Part shown: in pieces, positions 23,321 to 37,567 of the stretch
Position numbering within the stretch: the stretch's first letter is position 1
How the letters are laid out: each line of letters starts with the position of its first letter
Source: Orthonyx spaldingii
Lineage: Eukaryota; Chordata; Aves; Passeriformes; Orthonychidae
Direction: 5' to 3'
NCBI GenBank assembly: GCA_013397795.1
Contig: VZTJ01002639.1
Coordinates: forward strand, 806,001 to 870,000
DNA: 64,000 nucleotides
Translations under genes and position numbers: made by a program
Notes under the pieces: generated by a model
What the model saw: the letters and a program-made list of their open reading frames with translations, nothing else
Database searches by the model: none
What the model was told of the DNA's origin: nothing

Positions 23321-26300
23321 CCCATGTACTGAAAAAGTAGACAATTCTTAGCTCATTCAGCAAGGACTTAGCCAACTCATTATTTCCACTCTCTTGGTAC
23401 CAAAAAAGGCAAAGGTTTTTAAAAATAAAACAACCCCAAATATTTTAGGTCTTCACTTTAACAAACCCATTTCTCAACTTGAGAAGAATAATGCCTTCTT
23501 TACTTTTCCATAAAATCTCAGACTCAACGCTGCCATTACGGCCAATTATTTTAAATAAGGACTGGTATACATTTTATTTTTCATTTGGAAAAGTAAATTT
23601 AGCTCAGGCTTGTGAAACAGAGCTCCACTCCTTCCTCCACTCTATAAAAAAAAAGAAACTAATAAATGGCAGTATCAGATTGTAGCAAACTGTCCAAAAT
23701 AGGTCAAGATCTGATGCAGAATGCTGACAAGGGTTTTAGACACAACCTTCAGCCTAAAATTGTCACAGGCTCTCCATCTGGCACACCAACTGAGTATGTG
23801 CAATTGTCACCCGTAGTAAAATCTTTCATTTCCTACACAATGTGAATGGAAAAAGACTGAGTCTTCACAGTCCAAAAGACTTCAATAATTCAAAAAACAG
23901 TTGGTAGGCAGCTAAAGTGATAGATATACAAAGGTTCCCCTTAACCCTACATCCTTAACTGAGTTTTTTTTTCCCCTGTACAAATAATTATATTTATGAA
24001 AATTCAAGCAAAGGGTTTATTTAAACATTATTTCAGCAGTGGAGCTCCCTCAAAATGACTAAAGCCACCACCACATTCGCCCTGCTCTACTGGTGAAAAA
24101 GTGCCACACAAGTCGGTAACTTTTAATTAATGTGAAAAACAAAACTAATTTTTTCATCCTCTTCAAAAAATAACAGGTTGAATTATATGCCTTATACTTC
24201 CAGTCACATGAGTGAGTTCCTCAGAGATCCTTCCAGAGACCTCCAGTTTCTGAAACTCAGAGAATCTACATAGCAGAGTCCTAGGAACTTAAACCTTTCA
24301 CTCTGGTATTTTATTGTGAGTTGCAAAACATTGATCCACAATAAAATATAAGAAAATCCTAACGACAGCTGGTATGTCTACAATGAATGAATCATAACAT
24401 TCTTTAACATGGAAAAACAGAGTTTCATTCAATTTCAGTTCTCAATTCAGTGTAATTTAAATGCATTTTGAATGATCTTGTTCAGCCAGCAGCCCTTACA
24501 CACATTTATCCTCCCTCTCTGCATGTTCTCTGTGTGTGTATTAACATATATGCACATACACATCTAGAAATATAAAGAAATTGACAAAACCAGCACAGAG
24601 TAAAACTGCAGCAAAACAAAAGGCAATATATTGTTGTCAGGTTTTCTGAGTTCTCAAAATAACCTCTCTATGCACAAACACCATTAAGATCGTAAACACA
24701 AGGCAGATTTTTCCCACGAGCCACCCATGACCCAAAGTGGACTTGCATGTTAAATAAAATGGGTATAGACAAGAGAAGCACTGCAGAGGAGACAGTATAT
24801 TACCTACAAAACTCAGTTAACCTTTGTAACGATAATGTAAGAATTTAGCTTTTTGGAAAACCAACCAGAGTCAGCATTTACTTCAAAGGAAAGAATAAAC
24901 ATTATCCTGAAGAGTAAAACAGACATGATCAAGGTTATAAAAATAGCTTGAGATGTTTAACACTTGCAAATTTTTGCTTTCATTTAGACTAAAAACTGTT
25001 CCTTTACAAAACCTGTGAAATACAACTTCCTAAGAGGTTTGAAGTTCTCTAGGATTGCTGTTGATCCAGAAGTTGTTCTATGGTAAACCTGCACAGCTTC
25101 ACAGTATTTTCCAGGTCTCTGTGAGACACAGCCCATGGCACCTGGAGGCACCACCATGACGAAACAACATGTTCCAGTTATGAGTGAAAACTCAGCACCA
25201 GAAACACCAGAATGCTTTGAAGGAAACAAGCCAGTACAGTGGTTCATTTTGCACAACACAGGTCTGCAGTTACCCCTGGCTGCCTCTCTTTCATCATTTG
25301 TCAGAGCAGCAATCCAGAAGCCCATTCTGGCAGCCAAAGTGCAGCTTTTCTGATGGGTTATGACAGCCCTTTGCCACCACAAGGCCTCAATTAAATGCAT
25401 TATCCTCAGGCTTCAACAAAACTCTTAACTCCTGCACCCGTTTTGATCATTTTCCCCAGAAACCCTGCGTTAAGGGGTCAAGCAAACTCATGTTCAAGTA
25501 CTCAAGATTCACAGACACCACCCTCCATGCCAGTCCTCTTCCAACTCGGAGTGTCAGAGTGATGATGAAGCTTACGGGCTTATTGATTCTACTCCTATAA
25601 ATCAGGTCAGCTGGAATCATAACAGGGGTTATGTTTGGCAAGAATCTCTCTTTTGTCAGGCTCAGCAAATTCACTGACAAGCAGCTTTTCCCATTGTAAT
25701 TCAAATCTTTTACCCGAAAGACTAAAGTATATATCCACAATCACAACAGGATAAAAGCTATCCAATTGTAAAAACAAACTCCCCTCCCAGCCCCAACAAA
25801 TTTGAGAATGCATTAGTATTACAAGCTCCAATCTCAATCCAGTGATGAACTGTGTCACACTGAAACCTTAAAACATGCATGAAGTTCAGTCACGATATTA
25901 AATTATCTTTATTCACCCACAGGTAAGTAAAATCAGGAAACAACTTTTTTTTGGAATGGAAGTGGGTGGTGTCAGTTTATCAATTCACTCCCTGCTTTTT
26001 ACAACCCCAGTTTAGATGTTTTAAAAATATATTGTCAACAGATTTTTTGCTACAAGTTAAATGCCTTGCATTACAGAATTTAAAAGTTTATTTTGCAGAT
26101 GCCCTTGGAGGAAAACAGCATTTTAAATCAAGTGCAAGAATCAAGCTTTGTTTATACTTTGAATCATAAATCCCGCCTTCCCACAGTTAATTAGAAGTTA
26201 ATTGAATGTTAAGCTGTATCAAGCATTCACCTTAACTACTGCAAAGACTATAAACTTGTTCAGAAATTCCTACTATATCTTACCAAGGTGCCAAACCTCA

Positions 26301-29300
26301 GTCATAACAAAGAACTAGGAGATACCTTTTTCTATTCCTTAGTTGGTTAAACAAGGAAATACATGCATAGCAGCAAAATTAACATGACAACACCTAACTT
26401 ACCCTGTTTGGCAATTTGTCTTGAAACCAAGTACTGTAAATATCCTTCAGCATTGTCTTAAATAAAATTCTCTTTTGCAAGACTACTCAAGTTCCCTCTA
26501 AAATATGAGACACACGAAATAATCCAGGGTTTAAACCAAAATTGGTTTAAAAGAACATCATGAAAAATGACTGAGAAGTGATGGTTGAAGAACTGTTGCT
26601 ATATTTAGAATAGTTAGCTAATTTGAAGTCAGAGGAAAAAAGATATATACCCATTTTTCTACCAAGCCCCGCATGCCTGCAATTCTTCTCCAGTAAAGAA
26701 ATGAAAACACACGTACCAGAATTATTTTACTGAAGTGAAGGACGGCAGAGACATTTCAAACAGATACCATTATTAGAGAAGAGAGACAAGTGTGAAGCTG
26801 AGTTTCATCTGAGCTATCCAAAGGCATCAGAAAGGAAAACGATGAGTATCAACTCACCAGAAACACTGGCGATCTAACAGCAAGGCTTGTCTCACATCTC
26901 CAGCTGCCAGTTCCAAGAGGAATCATCTGTGCACTGACAGAAGGATGACAAAAGGGCATGCTGTGCTCTCCTCGGCTCCACTTGAGTGACAGCTCTTCTA
27001 GCAGGGAACCAAGGCACACACTGCAAAATCTCAAACAGTGGGGACCTGAGAGAGCATGCTCAGTGTCTAATTTAAAATGGCCTGATGCTTCATCTCAGCA
27101 GGAGATGGCCTACTTCCAAACAATTTCAGAACTTTAAGTCAAATCTAAAATCATTAACTGGAATACACAAACCTCAGCCACCGAGCAGCATTGATTTTTT
27201 TTTCCCTCTCTTTTTTGTTTTAAATCTGGGCTGATACACAGATAATTATTTGCACTACTTCCCTGCAGGGCATCCTGAGGCTTAAACACTATCATCATGT
27301 GCTTCACTGTAATTACACGATGCCGCTGGTATAGATTGAAAACCTTTTCAGGATAGGATATGATTTGAACACTCAGCAGCACAATTCATCAATCAGACAA
27401 AGACAACAGATCTGCTGAACAGTCTCCACAATGATTTATGAATTATCCTACCTGCTGATTTCTGGACAATTTTTATTATTTGTTAATTTTTTTTTTTAAT
27501 TTTTTTTTTTTAAAGATGGGGGAGGCAAGAAGGAAGGCTTGAGAACTGTCTATCACGTGATTTATGTTCCAGAGCCATTTACCTCCACTTAAAGTCTCTT
27601 TAGACATAAAGAAACCATTTACATTCTTAATGAAACAATTTATTTGGATATCAAAAGTCAGGTTATTCACATGCAAAAATCCTGTGAACCAGATATTCAA
27701 ACCTTTTCCCCTCAGGAAATGAATATCTTTTAATACACCCACAGACAAGTGGTACAGAAGTCTTCTGTGTTTTGGTTTTCTCTATCTCACAGTCCTCTTT
27801 CCATATTTATTGTATATTCATTTTTTCAAATGAATACACTAACTTTTCCCCTTCTTGTGAGAAGAAAAGAGCTGCGCCCCAGGCACTTCTGGTTTTTTAC
27901 GATGCTTTCCTGCTTATCATCCAAGCTGAAAGCAGAGCCAGGCAGGCTACTTTATAAATGCTGTATTTTAAAGGATGCTATATAAAAAAGCAGCACAGCC
28001 CACCTCCTGGTCTGTACCACACTGGAGCATAAGAAAAAGTCTTGGAATAAACTCTACTGTCAAACCTTCTACTCCCAGTATGGTGGATATGGATTCATAC
28101 CATGGCTGGTAGACAAGCAGGACATTACTCTTAAGCTTCACTAATGTCTACAAGCAACTTAAAAATGGGGTTTTCCTATCTGTGCAAAAATGCTCATATT
28201 TGCTATGAGAATCTGCAACTTCAGACACTGAGTTTTGAAGTCTGAGTCTACCCGCTGCACTCCTACGCTTTAAAAATCCTCTTTGCTAAGGTAAATTATT
28301 GTAACACCAATCCTTGCCCTTTTCCTTTGAATTCGCACAAAATGAGAGGAAGTATTTCCCCATCAGCAATTCCTCCCTGAATAAACCCAGAAGTCAAGGT
28401 GCACAACAGAGCTATGGCACAGCTGAACCTGATTTCATGAATACATTGAAATATCCCATTCCTATTCCAGGGATAATATTACATCACTATAAAAAGTAGT
28501 TTATTTATAAACAGGTAACACTAACTGCATTCACTTGATTTTTAATCATATAATATCTTGGTAGTTAATTTTCTTATACCAAAAAGAATCCTTGCTACAA
28601 CATATATCCACATTGCAAAATTCAGATGAATTCCGTAGTCCACCATTACGTGATGAAAATTCATCTTCCTGATGAGAATTTCACTATTTCTTTGCCAGCT
28701 AGTGAGCACTTTAAAGAAACAACTGGAAGAAGTACTAAATCATATTTCACTTTTTTACCTAAGCTTTTATTCTTTCATCATCTATCTTTTCATCATTTGC
28801 TTTGTTATTGCTCTCTGAACTGCCACGTAGGTTCAGACTGGCAAATCAAAATGCATTTTTAAAATGCAAGGTGTCATGAACATAAGAGTTGCCTCCTGAG
28901 TGAGAAATGTTTTCATCTGGGCAGGCTTGCTCTAGCTGAATTCTATAACCAAAATAAATAAATAAATGCCACTGAACTTGTACAAATCCATAGCTACCTA
29001 ATCAGTAAATTGCAGATTCCACATATAGAAGATACTGAAAGGGAAAAAGAAGCCACTAATAAAACCCATTAAAACTGAAGTAAACACTGTTCTCATGTTT
29101 CAAGTTCCTTCCCCTTTGCTTCCCAAAATTCTATTAAGTTGAGCACAATTATGAGAATTTTCTTTGAGTTAGACAACAGTTTACGAGCTCAAAAGACCTG
29201 CTCTGAAGTTAAATTTCTGTGGGTATATTCTCCCCCAAAAGATAAATTTTCACGGGAAAAAAACCCAACAAATCCCTCTGCACTTCTTGGACAACTGCCC

Positions 29301-31420
29301 TACTTTACAGAAGTGTAAGGAAATTTTAGGACAGTTTCATTTTTTCTGGTGATGAATCTGTATTTTATTGTTTTAATGACCTACAAATTGTAGCCACAGT
29401 AATGAAATGCAAGGGGGCTATTAGTAGCACATAAAGCCAAAATACTTTGATTCTACAACTACTGCAAAACACTTGCAAAGCAGTCTCTTGCTGACCTTGA
29501 AATGGTTCCTTTGCAATGGCATAAATCTGAGTTTCAAGATCTTGATAAGGAAGTTTTACAGTAAGTGAGTATAAATTTGCCAATTTGCCATCTAATAAAC
29601 ATGTCTTGAAAGAAAAAATTAATTGAATTAATACATAAGTAGGGAAATGGAGCCTGTAGACAGGACTTCTGGAAAATAACTCTTCTGAACATGACAAAGC
29701 TGGGATTAAAATCAAATAGCCCTGGAAGACGAGATGTTTTTCTAGAGTTTCTGCACCAATATCCAAAGCAAAGTCTTGTTGCCACACAAGACACTACAAC
29801 CATGCCAGGTCACTGTGTTATAAAGACAATGAACCTCAGAGAGCACTGCAGGAATACGATTCATTTCAGCAAACACTTTGCAGACAGTCAGAAGATAAGT
29901 CAGAAAATGTGTAATGGCTGAAGTGGTGGTGGTAGGTTTTTTTCTTTTAACGTATTTAACAAGAAATCAGGTGGGTAAATACTCTGAACACCTTCCTTAC
30001 CCACGGCTTCTTCACAACAGTTCACACATGAACAGCCCTGATCACCTGCTCTGACAGAAGAGCAGCTCATTTTGATAAGGTGGGTGTTCAGCAGTATATT
30101 TAGGTTAATTTTCAGTCTCAATATCAAACTCACCACTTTTTCAGAATATGCTGAAATATGCTGCACTTCTAGGGTTATAACTGGGCTTTATATGGATTTT
30201 ATTAAGAGCCTTGACTCACATAATTGATGTTTTTGATTAAACATGATACATTCTTCAGTAAAATACATACAGCCAGGTTTCACAAGACTTTCTGGCATCC
30301 TAAGAAGAATTCCACAATGATGTCTCTTACACACGAGCTCTTTCAGCTCTCTCCTCTGCTTTGGCATGATGACAAGCAGCTTTCCTGGATTTGGTTATTA
30401 GAAGAAATACCTCAAGATATCTGTCTCAAATACTACATCACAGATATACAAGAATTCTTCCATGTCTGCATAAAGCTACACTCTCCAGAAATGGCTAGCA
30501 ATTTAAAGTCTGTTTGCCATTATGTTATTACATCTTATCTATCAGCTGAGCTATTCAAGAAAGAACATTTTTCAAACAATATGAAGAAAAAGGATATATC
30601 TGTGTCTAGACAACCACAAGGGGAAAATCACATATGCAAAGTTCAAAAGATGAGTAATTTTTCTCTTTTTTATATATTTATAAGCATCCATGCATATAAT
30701 TTACATTCTTGTTTCTATTCATAGCATTGACTGTGCTACATTTTTTCAGTGTTTCCGTTGTGTAATGTGTATTCTATCTTTTTTGTTATTTGTAAATTAT
30801 TTTTGCACCTCACTTGAAAATATTGTCTTGGTTTACAGCTTTTGTTTACAACCCATATCACTTTTGCCGCCTTTAACTTCCTTCTCTTGTATTTTCCCTG
30901 TTAACCCATGTCCTGTTATCTTCAATACTGAGAGCAAATGAAATGGATGCTGAAAATTTCTCATGGGGCAAAAACAGAACCAAAGGACCCACAAAGTACA
31001 TTGAGTATATCAGCTGATAAGTGCTGTATGCATCAGCTGGTAAGTATTTTACTCCTTATTAAGTTATTGCAATCTCCTGGTAAGTCTGACTCTTTATAGT
31101 CTTTCACTCTTCAAATACCCATAATTACATTGAATTGTCAACTGAGCATTCCCATTTCTATTGCCATTTCCTTTCTAAATATAGGTTTGGGCTCAAGATA
31201 AAATAGTTTGTGCTCGCATTCTTGAATAAGTAAAATGGAAAAATAAGGTTTATATCTGCTGTTCACAGCTTACAAAAGCAGGCTGTGTGTTGGTCTTTAA
31301 TATATGACCACAATGATTCATCTGGAAAATTGTATCAGACAATGTGCCAGAACATATAAAACTGCCACTGCTGCCCACATTGTTAGTGTTGTTTCCCAAG
31401 TTTAAAATATATATATTTAT
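23321..31420. other. unique AT-rich stretch, no recognised gene
   Basis: No gene is recognised. Two long open frames, 24984-25400 minus (138 codons) and 30224-30724 plus (166 codons, the longest in the window), have no recognisable domains and are compatible with chance. T-rich tracts occur near 27487-27511. A minus-strand donor-like site (GTTTCTG/GTGAGT) lies at 26858/26857, after an open frame beginning at 27034. Confidence 0.4.
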
Positions 31421-31429
31421 ATTATAGGG

Positions 31430-31600
31430 TGTCTGAGACTAAGACCAAGCCTGAACCAAGCACCTCTCAAAAAATACAAGCTACAGATGTGCCTATCCCA
31501 AAGACAAGCTCTAACTAAGCAGCTCTGCCTATCCTCAGAGGAGAGAATTCCCCTTTTATCCACTACTCTCTTAATAAATTTGCTTGTCTTTTAAAAATAG
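31430..31600 (+). repeat. weak LTR-like stretch with AATAAA
   Basis: The segment begins TGTCTGAGACTAAGACC, is less AT-rich than its surroundings and carries CTCTTAATAAATTTGCTTGTC (AATAAA at 31573-31578), the arrangement seen near the R region of some long terminal repeats. I found no paired copy, no terminal CA with certainty and no internal retroviral sequence. It is listed only as a hint of a degraded solo LTR. Confidence 0.12.
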
Positions 31601-33444
31601 TCATTAGATTTAGAAACACACTCAATGTGGGCAAGAGAACAACAGCCCCTGACAAAGGAACTGTACTTGGTAAGGTAAAATTTTTACTGTTTCTAAAATT
31701 CAACCTATTAGTGACATTACTTTTTCTGTTTATTCCCAGAATTACCATTAAAATAAATCTAGTAAATGATTCCATATATGAATAAGTTTACTTCTGCTGC
31801 AAGACTGACAACCTCAGGAATCCAATTTTTTCTTAATGTCCAATGCAGTTAGTTTTTCCACAAAATGTTCATACTGCAAGAATTGTAGAAGTCAAAGAAA
31901 ATTTTTTAGGGCAACATCACCATTGACCTGGTCAGCTGAGAACACATCATTCAACTCTATGTGGTATCAACAAAAGCAGCACAAAAAATGTTTTTCAGTT
32001 TTTGATGCAACACAGAATTGAAACAACCCATCAAATACAAGCTTCTGTGTACAAAACACTGAAGTTCAGCAGCTGTTTTGTGCTGCAGGACCCACAGACA
32101 TTTTCAAGTCCTTATTCAATAATTGTCACAAAGCACAAATCCCTTTTATTAAGTGATAAAGCCAGAGTTAAAACTGCTGCAATCCCATCTGAAAAATATC
32201 TCAGTTCTCTCAAAGTAACTTTCCAGTCAGCCAAAGCTCTTTGCAACATTCTTAAACTCATTCTGAATTGCAGCTACACATGTGCTCATTAAGCTGCTTC
32301 TTTCTATTAATGGCAGGAATTGCAGTAAAAATATCCTTTTGTAGAGTTATCAGTTTATAAAAACAAATATAATGAATTTAAAATTAACTACTTAGGAGAA
32401 CATGCTATTCTGACAACTTGCTGACTGTGTACCCAGTGCAGAATTACACCAGCACTGGCTGAACCAATCTGAACAACCACAAGGTCTCTGCCTCATCTCC
32501 CAAGCCTCTCAATATGCAAAAATTAAGTTGATGAAATAACAGCAGTGAGAGAGTGGAGAAAAAAAACTCTTCTGCATTACAGAAAATGTAATATATTGCA
32601 AGGGAAATGTGTATAACATCTCAAAACTATTTAAAGCAAAGTACAGATCAGCATCACTAAACAGCAAGGGATGAAAAGTTTACTGAAACAAAGAAAAATT
32701 CTCCACATGCTCAAATAGAAAAAGGAATAAAGTTTAATGAAAACTCACAAGTCAAAAAAATAAATACATTTCAGGCTCTGAGGAATCACATGCAAATGTG
32801 TAAAGAAGTAAAAAGGGGAGAGACAGGCCTGTATCTCAAACCTAATACAGTTCATCTTTCAAACTTCAGAGTCAGAAAGCTTTTCAATCAAAAAAAAATT
32901 TAAGCAATAAATAAAAACATTTAGAACAGCTTTCGAAAATGAAAGCCATAGCTCAGAGAACTATCAGGTAAAACAAACCACCAACAAGAAAAACCCCATA
33001 AAGTAAACAAGTGAACAAACACATGAACAAAACACACCCAAAAGAAATAATCAAACAGGCCTCCCAGCTCACAGAGAACCAGATTTTCCAAAATGTATCC
33101 TATAAAGTCACTCACCAAAGCTGCTGCAAGAAACTAAGGTGCCAGAGGTTAGGAGATGGTAACAGGTTCACAAGAGTGAAAGGACACAAATTAATAAACC
33201 TGAAAGGGCTTGAGCTCACAAACTCTTCATCCTGATTTCAAAGTGCAGGTGAGTGCAGAAGTTAAACTTTACCAGCATTCTCAGGACCAAGGATGGCATT
33301 CAGGATGACAACAAGGCTTCACTTGAAGGATTGCAGAGGAATTACAAGATTAGGAACACAGTAAAATAGCAAGTGATATTTAATAGTGGCAATGTAACAT
33401 GATACTAATGAAAAAAACCCTCAGTATTTTACACAAGAGCATGT
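31601..33444. other. unique AT-rich stretch
   Basis: No gene is recognised. Near 33125-33180 the text GAAACTAAGGTGCCAGAGGTTAGG faintly resembles the reverse complement of a MIR core, too weakly to call. The remaining open frames are short. Confidence 0.4.
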
Positions 33445-33691
33445 CGTGACAGGACAAGAGGGAATGGCTGCCAACTGAAAGAGTGTAGAGTTACATTAGA
33501 TACTGGAAAAAATTCTTTACTTAGCCAAGAGAAGCTGTGGATACCCCATCCCTAGAAGTGTTCAAGGCCAGGCTGGATGGGGCTTTGAACAACCTGGTCT
33601 TGTGAAAGGTGTCCCTGCCCGTGGCAGGGGAATGGAATGAGATGATCTTTAAGGTCCCTTCCAACCCAAACCATTCTGTGCTTCTATAACA
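33445..33691 (+). mobile_element. CR1 LINE 3' end with internal deletions
   Basis: The plus strand reads GTGACAGGACAAGAGGGAATGGCTGCCAACTGAAAGAG, then jumps at 'ATTCTTTACTTAGCCAAGAGAAGCTGTGG', where the usual 'GTGAGGCTGGTGAGGCCCTGG' segment is missing. It continues CCATCCCTAGAAGTGTTCAAGGCCAGGCTGGATGGGGC and ends with CCAACCCAAACCATTCTGTGCTTCTATAAC. It is a 5'-truncated, internally deleted copy of the same subfamily as the CR1s at 5.2, 17.2 and 63.6 kb and is non-coding. Confidence 0.95.
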
Positions 33692-35627
33692 TTCAACAGT
33701 GGGCTTTGAGATGACCATTTCTATTATGGAATAAAACCTTAGTAGTACAATAGACCCTTTTTCATAGGTTGGTCCTCTCACAGAGAATTCACAGGAAGTT
33801 GTGTGTGCACATATGAAATGTCACAGAGCTTTGGTTAGCTTTTAAAAGAGCTCGGGGAGACTTGGTGTGTGGTCAGGGATGAACACAGAAACCCATCAGG
33901 TGCAGTTAAACACAAAGATATGAGCTCTGACTCTAGAAGCCAGTGAACCACAGACTGCTGTTGGCCAGGAATTCTTGTGTGCGTTCTCCAAAAAACCTCC
34001 AAGGCAAACCCTCCCCTTTGGCAATCTCTGTTTCTGGCGAATGCTGGAAAAACCAGCAAATACACTGTTCAAGAAACCTTGAAGACAGCACATCTCAAAC
34101 TGCTGGAGATAATTTCTCCTATATTTGGCTGCTTTTCTCAGCTAAAGTGAAGCCAAATAGGAATAATGATGTGGCATCAATTTATTAGAAACCAGGGGTT
34201 TTTTCAAACTTAAGAGTATCTTCGAATAGCTTTTTCTATACCCCTGGCTTCTTCACCTTTTCAACAACGTAGGACATGATCCACCCACTTGTGGCACAGA
34301 GATGACTTTCACTTCAAATTACACAAGCTTGCCAAATATGAACATCTCCCTCCAGCAGGCCAGAGCTTACCCATTGTTCCCTATTTCCCTGGAAATTGAT
34401 GCATGGATTGTGGAAGGAAGAGTAGAGTAATTCTCAAGCCACAGACATTGAAAGATTATTAAACCAGTGAACAGGATAATTAAACTCTGAACGATCCACA
34501 GCTAATTTGCAGTTGAACTTCCCTACACAACAGAAGTCTGTAATTATAAATTTCCATCAGATACTTGATACGAGCCCTTGTTAGGAGTTATTCACAGACA
34601 GATGCCTCAAACAGGGATACTGTTTATTACACTTGGACAACAAAATTCACCAGCCAGAGTGCAGCTGTTTAATTCTGTTGTCAGCTGAAGCACCAGATCC
34701 AGCACAGTGGATTAGCCACTAATAGCACAGGCTTTCCTCCTGTCCAAGCTGCCACCAACTCAGAGTTACCCTCCCCAAGAACTCCACATCAGACAGCAAC
34801 CTCCCAAAGCTGCAGAAAACAAATCTAATCACAGTGACAGCTAAAATAAAACCAGCACGGACGAAAATCATCATATTCCAGCTTTCCCTTTTGTTAAAAT
34901 AGATTTAACTGATACAATGAGCTTTATATTCCTCAGTAGGAAAAAGCCTACATACATCAATAAAAACTAGTGGCAGCCACACTTTAACTGCTTTTTCAAT
35001 TGACTTTTGTTTTCCAGGGACAAAGTTTCATTATCACTCCAATATTTCATGTCCTTCAAAAAGTACACAATTTATTCTCAGGATACCATTTAAACATGAT
35101 TCACAGGAAATAAACTAAAATAGAACCACAAGGAAATCAACAATTATATTGGATTTACATGACTAATAAAAGTCTCTTCAGTTTTGAATCCTCCAGTCCC
35201 ATTTTTTTTAACATAGCATATGCCAAGAATATTTTGCAAGGTGATTATATTTTCTTAGAATACCCATCTTTAACATCAAGATGTACTAACACTGACATGC
35301 AATCGTGTATTTACAGTATCTTTAAGAACAGAAAGGTAAACACTGGAGATTTGACTTCCTGTAAATAAAAGGCTCATTATCATCAAAAGCACTTAAAAAA
35401 AGAAAAATCACAGGAAATTTGAGAGGTTAAATATATGGTATATTACATGCTGAAACCAAACTACAAAAACCCAATTAGACCAAAGAGAAAAGGAAAAAAG
35501 AGAAATGATCAAGATAGCCAATATGTGTGCCTTCAGTGCAAGCCAGAGGCAATTCATTCACAGATTTACTTTTCTTTCAAGCAGCCTCTTGATAGTTTTT
35601 TTTTTAAATCTAAGGTATTACTTAGAA

Positions 35628-35631
<4 letters not shown>
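33692..35631. other. unique stretch, no recognised gene
   Basis: No gene, RNA or dispersed repeat is recognised. Open frames on both strands near 33835-34188 overlap each other and have no recognisable product. Confidence 0.4.

Positions 35632-35679
<48 letters not shown>
35632..35679. repeat. (AC)24 microsatellite
   Basis: An uninterrupted AC dinucleotide tract of 24 units follows AAATAT. It produces the threonine/histidine and cysteine/valine runs seen in translations of this spot on both strands, which should not be taken as protein. Tracts of this length are usually polymorphic. Confidence 0.98.
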
Positions 35680-35681
<2 letters not shown>

Positions 35682-37033
35682 AAATACAATCACAAAGCAG
35701 TATTGAAAGTGAAAATAAAAAAAAAAATATTTTGACATCTTGCTTGAAAACCAGAAAAATAAAAGAAAGATCAAATGCTTTATTCTTCACTGATTATCAC
35801 ATGAGAACATGATTACTTTAATCCTCTGCTGAGGAGATGAGAAGAACAAATCAAAATTTGCTTGTGTTTCAAAACTGCTGCTGATTCTGCACCTTTTAAG
35901 CCATTTGTGACCCAAGATTTAAAAGCAAACTGCTTGAAACTAAAAAAAAAAACCAAACCCTGAACAAGTGCATAACTTCAAATAAAATAAGAAAAGATGA
36001 CAAACTGGTTTTGGCCTTAACTGACAATGAAGAAAATGATACAAAAAGACTGAGTTACTTGCATTAATACAGTGTTTGAAAAACAGAAGCCTGTACAATG
36101 CAAGTTCAGGCACACCATGAGTGTGCAAACAGCATAAATGGACAAGAGCTGCAAATGTGTTTATTCCAACTTGTCCACAAGCTTCTCTGCCCAACGGCAG
36201 CTCTACTGCAGTGCATTACACACAGCCAAGTCTGTGACTGCAACGTGCAGTTTTGCAGGAACTGATTTTGTAGACAAAAGTCACCATGTTTGTTTCACTA
36301 CAGAACTCAACCATGTACCCAGCAAACTCTCCTGGACCATCTTGATGTCTTGCACAGCTACAGAACACTCAGGAAACCATCTCCAGACAAACAAAAGTTT
36401 AATATTTTTATCATATGAATTCCTGCATCTAAAAAATCTTTGTTGTCTTAAGTGCTTTTAAACCATTTATGTAGAGCTACAGATCCCCATGCAATATCCT
36501 ATGCTGCACTTCAAACATATTAAATTATATCTGAAAATCCCTGAAACAATAATCTAATTTACTCTGTGCATAAACATGTAGTATTGTAGAATAATTATGA
36601 AACAGCATTAATTATGGATTAATATTCTTTCTTGGTAAATCCTTAGCTGCTAAGACTATAATGCTGAGATACTATAGTATTACCAAAATGAATCATTGTG
36701 CTCTCAGTTGCAGAGCAATGCCAGCAGAGCTGAAATAGGCTGGCAACATCCTGCCACTAGAGGAAAAGAAGCCTTTGTTACATCTCCTTAGGTGCTAAGG
36801 GTGTCTCTTACAGGTGTTGATAGCTGGCAAATCTTGTACTTGCAAGGGCTAATGAGACAGCAGCATGAAAGAACCCCCAACTATTAACTGAGGATTATTC
36901 ATTGAGTATTAATGGATTTTTTATTTGTCCACCTACACCAGGTGACAGCAGCTCCTGAGGCATATACTTGCAGCTTCCAGCTCCCAGGAAGTCACACCAC
37001 AGCCCATCAGGACATGCTGGAATATACAGGATT
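35680..37033. other. unique stretch, no recognised gene
   Basis: No gene is recognised. A plus-strand open frame at 36138-36461 (107 codons) has no motif I can name. The segment 36890-37020 is relatively less AT-rich and leads into the unidentified repeat described next. Confidence 0.4.
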
Positions 37034-37080
37034 GCACAGCAGTGCTTGAAGAGTCATTGACATCTTTCCCCTATTTTGAA
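37034..37080. repeat. unidentified dispersed repeat, copy 1
   Basis: This segment, containing GCACAGCAGTGCTTGAAGAG and CATCTTTCCCCTATTTTGA, is closely similar to 63942-63990. By hand alignment about 40 of 46 positions agree, with one 3-base gap, in the same orientation. It does not match the CR1 text of the window. The family is not recognised, and the true element probably extends beyond this core. Confidence 0.6.
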
Positions 37081-37567
37081 TAATTCATTAACATGTGGAA
37101 AGCAAACAAACAAAACACAGCCCGTATTCAAAACTCCACATTCAAACACTCTCCACTCAAAAAACCCCCAGGGTCTGAAATTCAGTATTTTTTTTAGAAC
37201 TGGAAGTGTGACAGACAAAGAAAAAGGTGCTTTTTGAAAAAGGAAGTTTCAATTAATGTGCTAATACACTAAAACCCTGATCCCCTCTCTGATGCAAGGT
37301 GTGTTCAGACTTGTGGGGTTTGTTTTAAGATTAAATTAACCTAGATCATTTAATAACTTAACTCCCAGTGTTCCTATCACACCAAAACATCAAAATTATC
37401 TATGAGCAGTATTAAAAAAGTTAATTCTGCTGTAAGTTTTAAAACACCTGTTCCTAATAAATGTATTTAAGCAAAACACTATCAATATTCTGAAAGTAAT
37501 TTTTTGTTCTGTTTAGTATTGCTCAGTGTATTACTACAGACTTTCTGTTAAACACAGGAATTGCAGG

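Noticed and set aside
30224..30724. Longest open frame in the window (166 codons, plus strand)
   Set aside because: It has no recognisable domain, lies in AT-rich sequence and is about as long as the longest chance frame expected. No splice or promoter support was seen.
35435..35812. Open frames on both strands across the AC repeat
   Set aside because: The length comes from the dinucleotide tract, which lacks stops in these frames; it is not evidence of coding.
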